This document shows positions 1-8,018 of a stretch of DNA of 64,000 nucleotides, one piece after another. Origin of the DNA: Streptomyces griseoluteus (GTDB lineage Bacteria; Actinomycetota; Actinomycetes; Streptomycetales; Streptomycetaceae); contig JOBE01000028.1 in the NCBI GenBank assembly GCA_000717735.1, forward strand, positions 1 through 64,000, in the 5' to 3' direction. The position numbers and the translations under genes were made by a program. The notes beneath the pieces were generated by a model. It searched no databases. It was not told the origin of the DNA and saw nothing but the letters and a program-made list of their open reading frames with translations. Within the stretch, counting starts at the first letter, position 1; every line of letters begins with the position of its first letter.

Positions 1-161
1 GCCTGAGCAACCGCTCCGGCGGCAGCGCCGACAACATCGTCCAGACCTTCACCGTGAACGCCTCCTCCGAGGTCGCCAACGGTGCCTGGAAGCTCCGCGC
101 CCAGGACAAGGCCTCGGTCGACACGGGCTACATCAACGGCTTCAAGCTGACGTTCCCGTAG
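1..161 (+). CDS. C-terminal tail of secreted P-domain (proprotein convertase-type) protein, partial
   Basis: Only the last 52 residues lie in the window; the reading frame enters at base 3 and ends with TAG at 159-161. The peptide ends with a pattern of the form W-x-L-x-x-x-D, then a DTG-Y-I-N-G-F-x-L-x-F finish. That is the final beta-hairpin of the P/Homo-B domain attached to many secreted subtilisin-like proteases and other Streptomyces exoenzymes. The domain is thought to aid folding or stability of the catalytic part, which lies upstream outside the window, so the enzyme class cannot be stated. The 3' end of the gene, including its stop codon, is partly duplicated just downstream (146-164 and 179-197). 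Confidence 0.7.
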   Translation, partial: LSNRSGGSADNIVQTFTVNASSEVANGAWKLRAQDKASVDTGYINGFKLTFP

Positions 162-197
162 CGCTGAGATCCCGTTGCGCTGACGTTCCCGTAGCGC
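146..197. repeat. 19-bp direct repeat duplicating the end of the P-domain gene
   Basis: GCTGACGTTCCCGTAGCGC occurs at 146-164, where it contains the stop codon of the upstream gene, and again perfectly at 179-197. The period is 33 bp. The second copy is non-coding and directly precedes the terminator hairpin. It looks like a small tandem duplication of the gene's 3' end. Confidence 0.85.
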
Positions 198-210
198 AGA
201 CGAAAAAGCT

Positions 211-250
211 CCCGGGTGGGTCGGTGACCATCGCCCCCGACCCGCCCGGG
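211..250. terminator. Bidirectional terminator hairpin
   Basis: A 14-bp stem (211-224 with 237-250, one G-T wobble) of almost pure G/C encloses a 12-nt loop. A short A run precedes it on the plus side. It sits between two convergent genes, the P-domain gene ending at 161 and the minus-strand gene ending at 276, and can terminate both. Confidence 0.8.
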
Positions 251-275
251 GTCCCAACCATCCTGCTTCTTACGG

Positions 276-1484
276 CTACTTGCCGGCGTTCGCCGCGTTC
301 ACCAGGGCGTCCTGCGTCACCGCGCCGACGTAGACCTTGCCGTCGTCGGTGAGGAGCGCGTTCACCAGCTTCGTCTTGAAGACGGTGCCCGAGCCGAACT
401 TCCCGGTGACCTTGTCGCCGAGGGAGTCCAGGAACCCCTGGACCTCCTTCGGCGCCTCGTCGGTCTTCGGCGCCGGAGCCCCGGTGTCGAGCTTCGCGAT
501 CGTCGTCCAGCCCTCGCCGATGACGTTCATGCCCTCGCCGAAGTCACCGAAGTCGCCGAAGCCCTTCTCCAGGCCACCGAGGCCCTTCTCGAAGCCCTCG
601 GGCAGCTTCTCCTCGCCCGCCGCGTCCTGCGCCGCGCCCTCGGTCACCTTGGCGCCCGCGGGCGCCTTGAAGGCGAAGTCGGAGGCCGCCGGCTTCGCGA
701 AGTCGATCTTCGTGAAGCCCGCGTCGACGACGGGCTTGCCGCCCTCGACCGAAGCCAGGGTGAACTTCAGCGGGGTGCCGTTCGCCGCGTCCACCGCGAT
801 CTTCACCGACTCGACCGTCGAACCGGCCTGCTTCGGCTTGATCACCAGCTGGTACGCGTCCCGGCCGGCCACCTTGGCCGTACCGTCGACGGTGATCGAC
901 GTGGTGTCGCCGGCCGCCTTCAGGACCTCGTCCGCGAGCTCCTTGGGCGTCGTCGGGACCTCCTTCTCCTCCGGCGCGCCCGCGCCTTCGGGGGCCTTCT
1001 CGTGGAAGACCTCGTTGGACTTGCTGTCGTACGCCCAGACGTCGGCGCCGTTGTGGATCAGGCTGTACTCGTCGGAGCCGTCGAGCAGGGTCAGCCTCTG
1101 GCGCTCGGGGCCGTCGGCCGCCACGCGCAGGGTGTGGGTGCCGGAGACGAGCTCGGTGAGCTTCTCCGAGGGGTCGGCCGACGAGCCGCCGCCGTCGCCG
1201 CCGAGGCCCGACATCAGGCCGGCGAAGGACGGCAGTCCCAGGTCGGTGGAGATCTTGAACGTGCCGGACAGGGTCTGGGTGTCCGAGGCCGCGATCTTCT
1301 CGATGAGCTGCTGGGCCGTGATCTCCGGCAGTTCGGGGTCGCCGGACGCCGCCAGCGCCGGGACGAGTCCGATGGTCGCCGCGGCCACTCCTGCCACCGC
1401 GACCGGGACGATGAACCGGCTCGCCTTACGGGTCTCTGCCATGGTCTCCGCTACCTCCGTGGTCACCTGGGTCGATGAATCCAT
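276..1484 (-). CDS. LolA/RseB-like secreted lipoprotein-carrier-fold protein
   Basis: A 402-residue protein with one hydrophobic segment at about residues 22-46 (a signal peptide or N-terminal anchor), followed by an extracytoplasmic domain. The pattern of amphipathic strands, an 'ITVDG'-type strand and a 'DAANGTPLKF' turn resembles the half-barrel fold of LolA, MucB/RseB and DUF2092 proteins. In actinobacteria such proteins bind lipids or act beside sigma-factor regulators. Near residues 290-325 there is a low-complexity Gly/Phe/Glu stretch. Two starts are possible. The one given has GGTGAG directly against the ATG. An in-frame ATG at 1442 has GGAGG 11 nt upstream and would put the hydrophobic segment nearer the N terminus, as is usual. 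No sigma or anti-sigma gene is adjacent, so the role is unresolved. Confidence 0.65.
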   Translation of the reverse strand: MDSSTQVTTEVAETMAETRKASRFIVPVAVAGVAAATIGLVPALAASGDPELPEITAQQLIEKIAASDTQTLSGTFKISTDLGLPSFAGLMSGLGGDGGGSSADPSEKLTELVSGTHTLRVAADGPERQRLTLLDGSDEYSLIHNGADVWAYDSKSNEVFHEKAPEGAGAPEEKEVPTTPKELADEVLKAAGDTTSITVDGTAKVAGRDAYQLVIKPKQAGSTVESVKIAVDAANGTPLKFTLASVEGGKPVVDAGFTKIDFAKPAASDFAFKAPAGAKVTEGAAQDAAGEEKLPEGFEKGLGGLEKGFGDFGDFGEGMNVIGEGWTTIAKLDTGAPAPKTDEAPKEVQGFLDSLGDKVTGKFGSGTVFKTKLVNALLTDDGKVYVGAVTQDALVNAANAGK

Positions 1485-1582
1485 CTCACCAAAGAGGCGG
1501 CGGGGATACGTCAGCCCCGGGGATCAACCTCACGTACTGCTTCGGGATGACCCGACCCCGAGACCGGCTCACCCACGCGGTT

Positions 1583-1620
1583 GACCCGGCCGGCCGGCGA
1601 AGGCGCCGACCCGGCCGGTC
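1583..1620. terminator. GC-rich hairpin downstream of the polyprenyl synthase gene
   Basis: GACCCGGCCGG (1583-1593) can pair with CCGGCCGGTC (1611-1620) with one bulge. The hairpin lies 20-60 bp past the stop of the minus-strand gene ending at 1641 and has no T run. It is plausible as a factor-assisted or GC-type terminator, but the region is very GC-rich and chance pairing is easy. Confidence 0.4.
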
Positions 1621-1640
1621 GAGGGGCCGCGCCGGTGGCG

Positions 1641-2651
1641 TCAGCCCGCGCGGTGGACCACCGCGTCGCACATCTCCGCCAGGGCCGCCTTCGCGTACCC
1701 GTCGGGCAGCGGCGCCAGCATCGCGCGCGCCTCCTGCGCGTACCGCACGGTGTCCCGGCGGGCCTGCTCCAGGGCCGGGTGGGCGCGCAGCCGGCGCAGG
1801 ACCTCGGCGTGCCGCTCGTCGTCGCCGAGGTCGCCGTCGACGAGGGCGACGAGCTCCAGGTCCTCCGGGCGGCCGTGGGCGGCCGCGGCGGCCCGCAGGT
1901 GGAGGACGGGCAGGGTCGGGATGCCCTCGCGCAGGTCGGTGCCGGGGGTCTTGCCGGACTCGTGGGAGTCGGAGGCGATGTCGAGGACGTCGTCGGCGAG
2001 CTGGAAGGCGACGCCGAGCCGCTCCCCGTACTGCGTGAGGATGTCGACGACGCTCTCCTCGGCGCCGGACATCATCGCGCCGAAGTGGCAGGAGACGGCG
2101 ACGAGGGAGCCGGTCTTGCCGCCGAGGACGTCGAGGTAGTGCTCGACGGGGTCGCGGCCGTCGGTCGGTCCCGCGGTCTCCAGGATCTGGCCGGTCACGA
2201 GGCGTTCGAACGCCTCGGACTGGATCCGGACGGCCTCGGGGCCGAGGTCCGCGAGCGTGTGCGAGGCGCGGGCGAAGAGGAAGTCACCCGTGAGGACGGC
2301 GATCGAGTTGCCCCAGCGGGTGTTGGCGCTGGGGACGCCGCGCCGGACGTCGGCCTCGTCCATGACGTCGTCGTGGTACAGCGTGGCCAGGTGGGTGAGC
2401 TCGACGACGACGGCGGAGGGCACGACGCCCGGCGCGTAGGGGTCGCCGAACTGGGCGGCGAGCATCACGAGCAGGGGACGGAAGCGCTTGCCACCGGCCA
2501 GGACGAGGTGCTGCGCGGCCTCCGTGATGAAGGGGACATCGCTCTTGGTGGCGTCCAGGAGGCCCGCCTCCACAGCCGCCAACCCCGTCTGGACATCGGC
2601 TTCGAGAGCCTGGTCCCGCACGCTAAGACCGAACGGCCCGACGACGGTCAC
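1641..2651 (-). CDS. Long-chain (E)-polyprenyl diphosphate synthase
   Basis: This enzyme condenses isopentenyl diphosphate units onto an allylic primer to make the isoprenoid tail used for menaquinone. It has 336 residues, normal for the family. It shows GGKRFRP at 53-59, the first Asp-rich motif DDVMD at 94-98 with trailing RRG, a GGKT near 177-180, and the second Asp-rich motif DDVLD at 220-224, all diagnostic of trans-prenyltransferases. The start chosen is GTG at 2651 because AGGAG lies 8 nt upstream (2660-2664); the ATG at 2690 has no ribosome site. It shares the neighbourhood with menaquinone genes and nuo, so heptaprenyl, octaprenyl or nonaprenyl synthesis for menaquinone is the likely job. 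Product chain length cannot be read from the sequence. A promoter and a 15-bp direct repeat lie upstream. Confidence 0.92.
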   Translation of the reverse strand: MTVVGPFGLSVRDQALEADVQTGLAAVEAGLLDATKSDVPFITEAAQHLVLAGGKRFRPLLVMLAAQFGDPYAPGVVPSAVVVELTHLATLYHDDVMDEADVRRGVPSANTRWGNSIAVLTGDFLFARASHTLADLGPEAVRIQSEAFERLVTGQILETAGPTDGRDPVEHYLDVLGGKTGSLVAVSCHFGAMMSGAEESVVDILTQYGERLGVAFQLADDVLDIASDSHESGKTPGTDLREGIPTLPVLHLRAAAAAHGRPEDLELVALVDGDLGDDERHAEVLRRLRAHPALEQARRDTVRYAQEARAMLAPLPDGYAKAALAEMCDAVVHRAG

Positions 2652-2684
2652 GAGGGGGTCTCCTGTCTGCTGACGCCTGCTGAC

Positions 2685-2731
2685 GATCACACGGATTGTT
2701 CACATGGTCTGTTGAAGATCACACGGATTGT
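2685..2731. repeat. Two 15-bp direct repeats, possible operator of the prenyl synthase gene
   Basis: GATCACACGGATTGT occurs perfectly at 2685-2699 and 2717-2731. The copies are 32 bp apart, close to three helical turns, so both face the same side of the DNA. They lie upstream of the GTG start of the prenyl synthase (2651), one overlapping its proposed -10 and the other about 30 bp downstream of it. The placement suits a regulator that binds direct repeats. Confidence 0.55.
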
Positions 2732-2755
2732 CGATGTGTCGCTGGATTCACTCAA
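2727..2755 (-). promoter_or_regulatory. Candidate vegetative promoter of the polyprenyl synthase
   Basis: Read on the minus strand, TTGAGT (2755-2750) and GACAAT (2732-2727) are separated by 17 bp. Each matches the primary sigma factor consensus at four or more of six positions. Transcription would begin near 2720 and run into the gene that starts at 2651. Confidence 0.45.
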
Positions 2756-2849
2756 GCCAGCGTATCCGGTCACCTTTCGATCACCGTGGGCGCCTTCCCG
2801 TCACCCCCGGTATGTTCGTGATCAGCTCATACGACCAGGAGTACGCGTT

Positions 2850-4355
2850 TTGTCCCGAACAGTGATCGACAGCCATACGAACGGCGAGCAGCCGCCCCCG
2901 GAGGACGACCACGCCTTCCTCGGTCACCCCCGGGGCCTGCTGACCCTCTCCGGCCTGGAGGTCTGGGAACGGTTCTCGTTCCTCGGCATGCAGGCGATCC
3001 TCGTCCTCTACTTCGCCGCCACCGTCGCCGACGGCGGCCTGGGCATGGCGGCGGGCACCGCCGCCTCCGTGTCCGCCGCCTACGGCACCCTCGTCTACCT
3101 GGTCTCGGTGGCCGGCGGCTGGCTCGCGGACCGCATCCTCGGCTCGTACCGCGCGGTCCTCTGGGGCGGGATCCTGATCGCCTGCGGCCACTACGCGATG
3201 GCGGTGCCGACGGCCGCCATGACCTGGGCCGGCCTCGGCCTGATCAGCGCCGGCACGGGCCTCCTGAAGCCGAACGTGGCGACCATGGTCGGCAAGCTGT
3301 ACCGCACGGACGACGAACGCCGCGACGCCGGTTTCGCCCTCTACTACATGGCGATCAACATCGGCGCATTCGCGGGCCCCCTGATCACCGGCTGGCTCGC
3401 CGACCACCAGGGCTACCACTGGGGCTTCTCCGCCGCCGCGCTCGGCATGACCCTCGGCCTGATCCAGTACGTCGCGGGCCGCCGTCACCTGGCCGGGCGC
3501 AGGCACTCCGCCGAGTTCGCCCTCGCCCCCGACGCCATGCGCCGGGCGGTCCGGATGATCATCACCGGCACGGTCGCCTTCGCCCTCGTCGCCACGGCCC
3601 TCGCGCTCGCCGGCCGGCTGACCATGGACCGGTTCGTGGACCTGCTGACCCTGGTCTCGGTGATCGCCCCGGTCGTCTACTTCGCCGTGATGTTCAGGAG
3701 CCCCCGGGTCACCGCGGAGGAACGCGGCCGGCTCAAGCCGTACGTCGTGCTGTTCCTGGCCTCGGTGGCGTTCAACTTCATCCTCTTCCAGGCGTACTCG
3801 ACGATGATGCTCCTCGCCGCCGAGAACGCCCGTACGACCATCCTCGGCTTCGACTTCCCCGCGAGCTGGTACGCCTCCGCCCTCGGTGCCTTCGAGGTCC
3901 TCCTGGCGCCCGTGGTGGCCGCCGCCTGGGCCCGCATGGGCCACCGGCAGCCGCACGCCTCCAACAAGATCGCGTTCGGCGTCATCCTGGGCGGCCTCTC
4001 CTTCCTCCTGATGGTCCTGCCGACCTCCGGGCACGCCGACGACACGTACCGGATGGCCGCCTGGTGGATCGTCGGCTCCTACCTGCTGCTCGGCCTCGGC
4101 GACGTGCTCCTGGAGACCTCCGGGATGTCCGCCACCAGCAAGCTCGCCCCGAAGGCCTTCTCCAGCCAGACGATGTCCCTCTGGTTCCTCTCCCTCGCAC
4201 TCGCCAACGGCATCCAGGCCCAGACCGTCAAGCTCTACGACGACGTGTCCAAGCCCGTCTACTTCGGCGTGAACGGCGCCGTCGCCGTCGCCGTCGGCCT
4301 CGCCGTGCTCGCCCTGGCGCCCTGGCTGCGCCGCACCATGCACCCCGTCCACTGA
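2850..4355 (+). CDS. POT/PTR2-family proton-coupled peptide transporter
   Basis: A 501-residue integral membrane protein of the major facilitator superfamily that imports di- and tripeptides with protons. It carries the ExxER proton-coupling motif (E37-V-W-E40-R41) at the start of helix 1. It also has both PTR2 signatures: GTGLLKPNVATMVGKLY, and FALYYMAINIGAFAGPLITG in the following helix pair. Roughly 13-14 hydrophobic segments fit the bacterial POT topology. The start is taken as TTG at 2850, because AGGAG sits 8 nt upstream at 2837-2841; the open frame extends much further upstream without any other ribosome site. The CocE-type hydrolase follows after 9 bp, so peptide uptake and peptide hydrolysis are probably co-expressed. 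Confidence 0.9.
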   Translation: MSRTVIDSHTNGEQPPPEDDHAFLGHPRGLLTLSGLEVWERFSFLGMQAILVLYFAATVADGGLGMAAGTAASVSAAYGTLVYLVSVAGGWLADRILGSYRAVLWGGILIACGHYAMAVPTAAMTWAGLGLISAGTGLLKPNVATMVGKLYRTDDERRDAGFALYYMAINIGAFAGPLITGWLADHQGYHWGFSAAALGMTLGLIQYVAGRRHLAGRRHSAEFALAPDAMRRAVRMIITGTVAFALVATALALAGRLTMDRFVDLLTLVSVIAPVVYFAVMFRSPRVTAEERGRLKPYVVLFLASVAFNFILFQAYSTMMLLAAENARTTILGFDFPASWYASALGAFEVLLAPVVAAAWARMGHRQPHASNKIAFGVILGGLSFLLMVLPTSGHADDTYRMAAWWIVGSYLLLGLGDVLLETSGMSATSKLAPKAFSSQTMSLWFLSLALANGIQAQTVKLYDDVSKPVYFGVNGAVAVAVGLAVLALAPWLRRTMHPVH

Positions 4356-4364
4356 GGTGACCTG

Positions 4365-6365
4365 ATGACGAAGATCCGTACCGACTTCCCGTACGAGACC
4401 CGCCACGAGGACATCCGCATCCCGCTGCCGGACGGGACCAGGCTGTACGCGCGCGTGTGGCGCCCGCTCACCGACGAGCCCGTACCGGCCCTCCTGGAGT
4501 ACCTGCCGTACCGCCTCACCGACTGGACCGCGCCCCGCGACTGGCAGCGCCACCCCTGGTACGCGGGCCACGGCTACGCCTCCGTACGCGTCGACGTCCG
4601 CGGCCACGGCAACAGCGAGGGCCTGCCCGGCGACGAGTACGACCCGGTAGAGCTCGCCGACGGCGTCGCCGTCGTGAACTGGCTCGCCGAACAGCCCTGG
4701 TGCACGGGGAAGGTCGGCATGTTCGGCATCTCCTGGGGCGGCTTCAACTCGCTCCAGATCGCCGCCCTCGCTCCCGAGCCCCTCAAGGCGATCGTCACCG
4801 TCTGCTCCACCGACGACCGCTACGACAACGACGTCCACTACATGGGCGGCTCCGTCCTCGGCGTCGACATGCACGCCTGGGCCGCCACCATGCTCGCCTT
4901 CGCCTGCCGCCCGCCCGACCCGCGGTACGCGGGCGAGGAGTGGCGCGCGATGTGGCTGAAGCGCCTGGAGGCCGTCGAGCCCCTCATCCACACCTGGCTC
5001 GCCCACCAGACCCGCGACGCCTACTGGCGGCACGGCAGCGTCTGCGAGGACTACTCCGCCGTCCGGGCCGCCGTCCTCGCCGTCGGCGGCTGGCACGACC
5101 CGTACCGCGACACCGTCCTCCGCCTCGCCCAGCACCTCCCCCAGGACCGGGTGCGCGGCATCATCGGCCCCTGGTCCCACCAGTACCCGGACCGGGGCCT
5201 GCCGCCGGGACCCGCCATCGGATTCCTCCAGGAGACCCTGCGCTGGTGGGACCACCACCTCAAGGACGCGGAGAACGACGTCATGGCCGAGCCGCTGCTC
5301 CGCTCCTGGATCAGCGAGTCGCACCTGCCCGCCACCGTGTACGAGGAACTGCCCGGCCGCTGGGTCACCGAACCCGCCTGGCCCTCCCCCAACGTCACCC
5401 CCGTCACGTACGCCTTCCAGGGCACCCCCGTCGTGGTCGACTCGCCGCAGCAGACCGGCCTCGACGCCGGCCGCTTCTTCCCCTTCGGCAACGACGCCGA
5501 CCTGCCGCCCGACCAGCGCGACGAGGACGCCCACTCGGCCTGCTTCGACTTCCCCGTACCCGAGGACGGTCCGGCGATCGAGATCCTCGGCCGGCCGTCG
5601 GTGAACCTCGCCCTGCGCGCCGCCGCCCCCACCGGACAGGTCATCGCCCGGCTCTGCGACATCGCCCCCGACGGCTCCTCCACCCTCGTCACCCGCGGCG
5701 CGCTGAACTTCTCCGCCCGCTACGGCCGCGACCGGGCCGTGGAGGCCCAGATCGGCGAGACGGAGAGCTTCGCCTTCGAACTGAACGGCATCGGGCACAG
5801 CTTCCCGCCGGGACACCGGGTGCGCCTCGCCGTCTCCTCCACGTACTGGCCCTGGATCTGGCCCCAGCCGGACGCGGCGGGCTTCACCCTCGACCCGGAG
5901 GGCTCCTCCCTCACCCTGCCGGTACGCCGCCCCACCCAGGACGCCGTCGAGTGGGAGGAGCCGGAGCAGTCCCCGCCGCTCGGCGTCGCCCATCCCGTCA
6001 CCCTGGAGGAGCCACGCCCCGAGCGGGTGGTGGTCAGGGACGTGGCGAAGGGCGAATGGACCCTGGAGGTCGACCCGAAGTACGGCGGTACGCGGGTCTA
6101 CCCGGACGGCCTGGAGTTCACCGAGGACGCCGTGGAGACGTACACGATCGACGAGAGCGGCCCGCTGTCCGCCCGGACCCGCTCGGAGTGGTCGATCCGG
6201 CTGCACCGCCCGGAGCTGGCCTGGGACGTCACGATCGACACCCGCTCGGAGATCACCTGTGACGCGGACGCGTTCCTCACCGCGAACGAGGTGGTGTGCA
6301 AGGAGGGCGGGGAGGTCGTCTTCCACCGCACCTGGGAAAAGACGATCCCCCGTACGGCGGGCTGA
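4365..6365 (+). CDS. CocE/NonD-family hydrolase (X-Pro dipeptidyl-peptidase S15-like)
   Basis: A 666-residue serine hydrolase. Residues about 15-300 form an alpha/beta-hydrolase domain with nucleophile elbow GISWGG (Ser123), the acid in GGWHDPY (Asp245) and the base in GPWSHQYP (His272). The C-terminal half is the beta-sandwich (PepX_C) domain seen in cocaine esterase and X-prolyl dipeptidyl peptidases. There is no signal peptide, so it is cytoplasmic. Because it lies 9 bp behind a peptide importer, with GAGGTG as ribosome site, processing of imported proline-containing peptides is a reasonable guess. The family also includes ester and amide hydrolases, and substrate is not readable from sequence. 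The last 19 bases form one arm of the terminator hairpin. Confidence 0.88.
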   Translation: MTKIRTDFPYETRHEDIRIPLPDGTRLYARVWRPLTDEPVPALLEYLPYRLTDWTAPRDWQRHPWYAGHGYASVRVDVRGHGNSEGLPGDEYDPVELADGVAVVNWLAEQPWCTGKVGMFGISWGGFNSLQIAALAPEPLKAIVTVCSTDDRYDNDVHYMGGSVLGVDMHAWAATMLAFACRPPDPRYAGEEWRAMWLKRLEAVEPLIHTWLAHQTRDAYWRHGSVCEDYSAVRAAVLAVGGWHDPYRDTVLRLAQHLPQDRVRGIIGPWSHQYPDRGLPPGPAIGFLQETLRWWDHHLKDAENDVMAEPLLRSWISESHLPATVYEELPGRWVTEPAWPSPNVTPVTYAFQGTPVVVDSPQQTGLDAGRFFPFGNDADLPPDQRDEDAHSACFDFPVPEDGPAIEILGRPSVNLALRAAAPTGQVIARLCDIAPDGSSTLVTRGALNFSARYGRDRAVEAQIGETESFAFELNGIGHSFPPGHRVRLAVSSTYWPWIWPQPDAAGFTLDPEGSSLTLPVRRPTQDAVEWEEPEQSPPLGVAHPVTLEEPRPERVVVRDVAKGEWTLEVDPKYGGTRVYPDGLEFTEDAVETYTIDESGPLSARTRSEWSIRLHRPELAWDVTIDTRSEITCDADAFLTANEVVCKEGGEVVFHRTWEKTIPRTAG

Positions 6366-6383
6366 GCGCACGCCGTACGGGGG
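6347..6383. terminator. Bidirectional terminator, 13-bp perfect stem
   Basis: CCCCCGTACGGCG (6347-6359) pairs perfectly with CGCCGTACGGGGG (6371-6383) around an 11-nt loop. The left arm overlaps the last codons of the hydrolase. The minus-strand gene ending at 6397 converges on the same hairpin. Confidence 0.8.
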
Positions 6384-6396
6384 ACCGGAAGAGGGG

Positions 6397-7725
6397 TTAC
6401 GCGTTCGCGTCGGCCTTGCGGCGGCGGGCGAAGAACACCGCGCCGGCGCCGAGGGCGACGGCCGCACCGGCGGCGAGGCCGAGCGGGAGGGTGTCGTCGG
6501 CACCGGTGGCGGCGAGGGAGCCGTTCACGCGCGTGCTGGACGAGCCGCCCTGCGGGGTGGTGTTGGTGTTGCCCGCGGTGGTGGGCGCCGGGGTCGGCGT
6601 CGTGGTCGTCGCCGACGGCGTCGGCTCCGGCTTCGGCTTGTCGCCCTTGGCGGCCAGGATGTCGAAGGTGACGTCCGCGTAGTCGCCCATGCCGCATTCG
6701 CCGTCGTTGTTCTCGTACTCGGCGTAGGAGAAGGCCGCGCCCTCGCCGGCAGGGGCGTCGGCGGGGACCGTGAGGCGCAGCTTCACGTCGTAGTGGGCGC
6801 CCTTGGCGAGCTTGCCGATCTCGATGGAGTCGAACTTCTCGCTGAACGGCGTCCACTCGAGGACGTCCGCGGACGACCACTCGACGGGGATCATCCGGTC
6901 GGCGAAGTCCGTGTCCTCGTCGATGACCTCGTCGTCCTCGGGGATCCGCAGCGCGTCGGCGAAGGCGTTGACGTCCTCCAGGGGAGCGTCGGAGGTGTTG
7001 GTGACGCGCAGCGAGAAGAGGGCGGGCTGGCCGGCGGTGACCGACTTCGGGCCGCTCAGCGCGACCTCCACGGCGGGGTCGACCTCGCACTCCCCGCCGA
7101 TCTCCTCGAAGAACTTCAGCTCCTCCTGGGCCTCGGCGAGGTCCTCGGCGGCGGCCTTCTGCACCTTCTGGGCGAGGCTGATGACGCGCGCGGCGGCGAC
7201 GCGCGCGTCGTCGAGGGCCGTGACGGCCTCCGTGAGCTTCGTGTCGGCGGCGGTCTTGGCGGCGGCGGCCTCGTCGGCTGCCTTCTTCGCGGCGGTGACG
7301 GCAGCGGCGGCGGCCGCCTTCTGCTCCTCGGTGGCGTCGGCGGGCAGCTCCGTGACGGCCTTCTCGGCCTTGGCGAGCTCCTCGTCGGCGAGGACCTTGG
7401 CCGCGGCGGCGGCCTCGGCGGCCGTCTTGGCCTCGGTCATCGCGGCCTTGAGCGGGTGCTCGGGCTTTTCGAGGGCCTTGAAGTCCGCCTTGGCCTTCTC
7501 GACGTCGGCGACAGCCTCGTCGTACGCCTTCTGGGCCAGCGCGACGGCCGCCTTCAGCTCCTCGAGCGACGGCATGTCCTCGGGGTCCTCGTCGTCGAGC
7601 GTGGACTTCTGCGTCGGCGAGGACGACGGCTTGGTGTCCGCGAACGCGGGCGCGGCGGAGAGAAACACGACCGGAGTGGTCACGGCGGCGGCCACGGCGG
7701 TGGCCAGAATGCGACGAATCTTCAC
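6397..7725 (-). CDS. Cell-wall-anchored protein with LAxTG sortase signal and Ala-rich helical stalk
   Basis: A 442-residue secreted protein. Residues 1-29 are a signal peptide ending AFA. Residues about 45-220 are very rich in Ala, Lys and Glu with heptad-like spacing and look like a long helical or coiled-coil stalk. Residues about 225-360 form an Ig-like domain starting near 'LSGPKSVTAGQPALFSLRVT' and containing two cysteines. A Pro/Thr linker follows. The C terminus is a textbook sorting signal: LAATG at 404-408, a hydrophobic helix at about 413-433 and an RRRK tail. LAxTG is the motif used by class E sortases of Streptomyces, so the protein is probably linked to peptidoglycan. No sortase gene is in the window. 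Its partner at the surface is unknown. Confidence 0.85.
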   Translation of the reverse strand: MKIRRILATAVAAAVTTPVVFLSAAPAFADTKPSSSPTQKSTLDDEDPEDMPSLEELKAAVALAQKAYDEAVADVEKAKADFKALEKPEHPLKAAMTEAKTAAEAAAAAKVLADEELAKAEKAVTELPADATEEQKAAAAAAVTAAKKAADEAAAAKTAADTKLTEAVTALDDARVAAARVISLAQKVQKAAAEDLAEAQEELKFFEEIGGECEVDPAVEVALSGPKSVTAGQPALFSLRVTNTSDAPLEDVNAFADALRIPEDDEVIDEDTDFADRMIPVEWSSADVLEWTPFSEKFDSIEIGKLAKGAHYDVKLRLTVPADAPAGEGAAFSYAEYENNDGECGMGDYADVTFDILAAKGDKPKPEPTPSATTTTPTPAPTTAGNTNTTPQGGSSSTRVNGSLAATGADDTLPLGLAAGAAVALGAGAVFFARRRKADANA

Positions 7726-8018
7726 AGTGCGGACCCTTTTTCCTGGTCAGGGAGAAGCGGAAGAAAGTGCGGGCCGCGCGCCTGCGGCGACTTCACGCGG
7801 CGCGCGACGCCAGGGCGATCGTATGGCCGGGAACGGCCTTGCGGGAGCCCTGTTTCCGCAGCTCGCAGCCGCGCTCGACACCTGCCCGCGACACAAACCG
7901 CGTGAAGCCGGACAGTTGCCCACGGAGGCCGCACTTTCTATGTGATCCATGTCATCCGCGCCCGGCGGCCCGCCCCGTAACGTGTCCCCCACACACGTGG
8001 AAAGCGAGGCAGGCACCC

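Noticed and set aside
2781..6503. A 1240-residue minus-strand open frame opposite the transporter and hydrolase
   Set aside because: It is antisense to two well-supported genes, has Gly/Arg/Asp-rich low-information sequence, and arises from GC codon bias.
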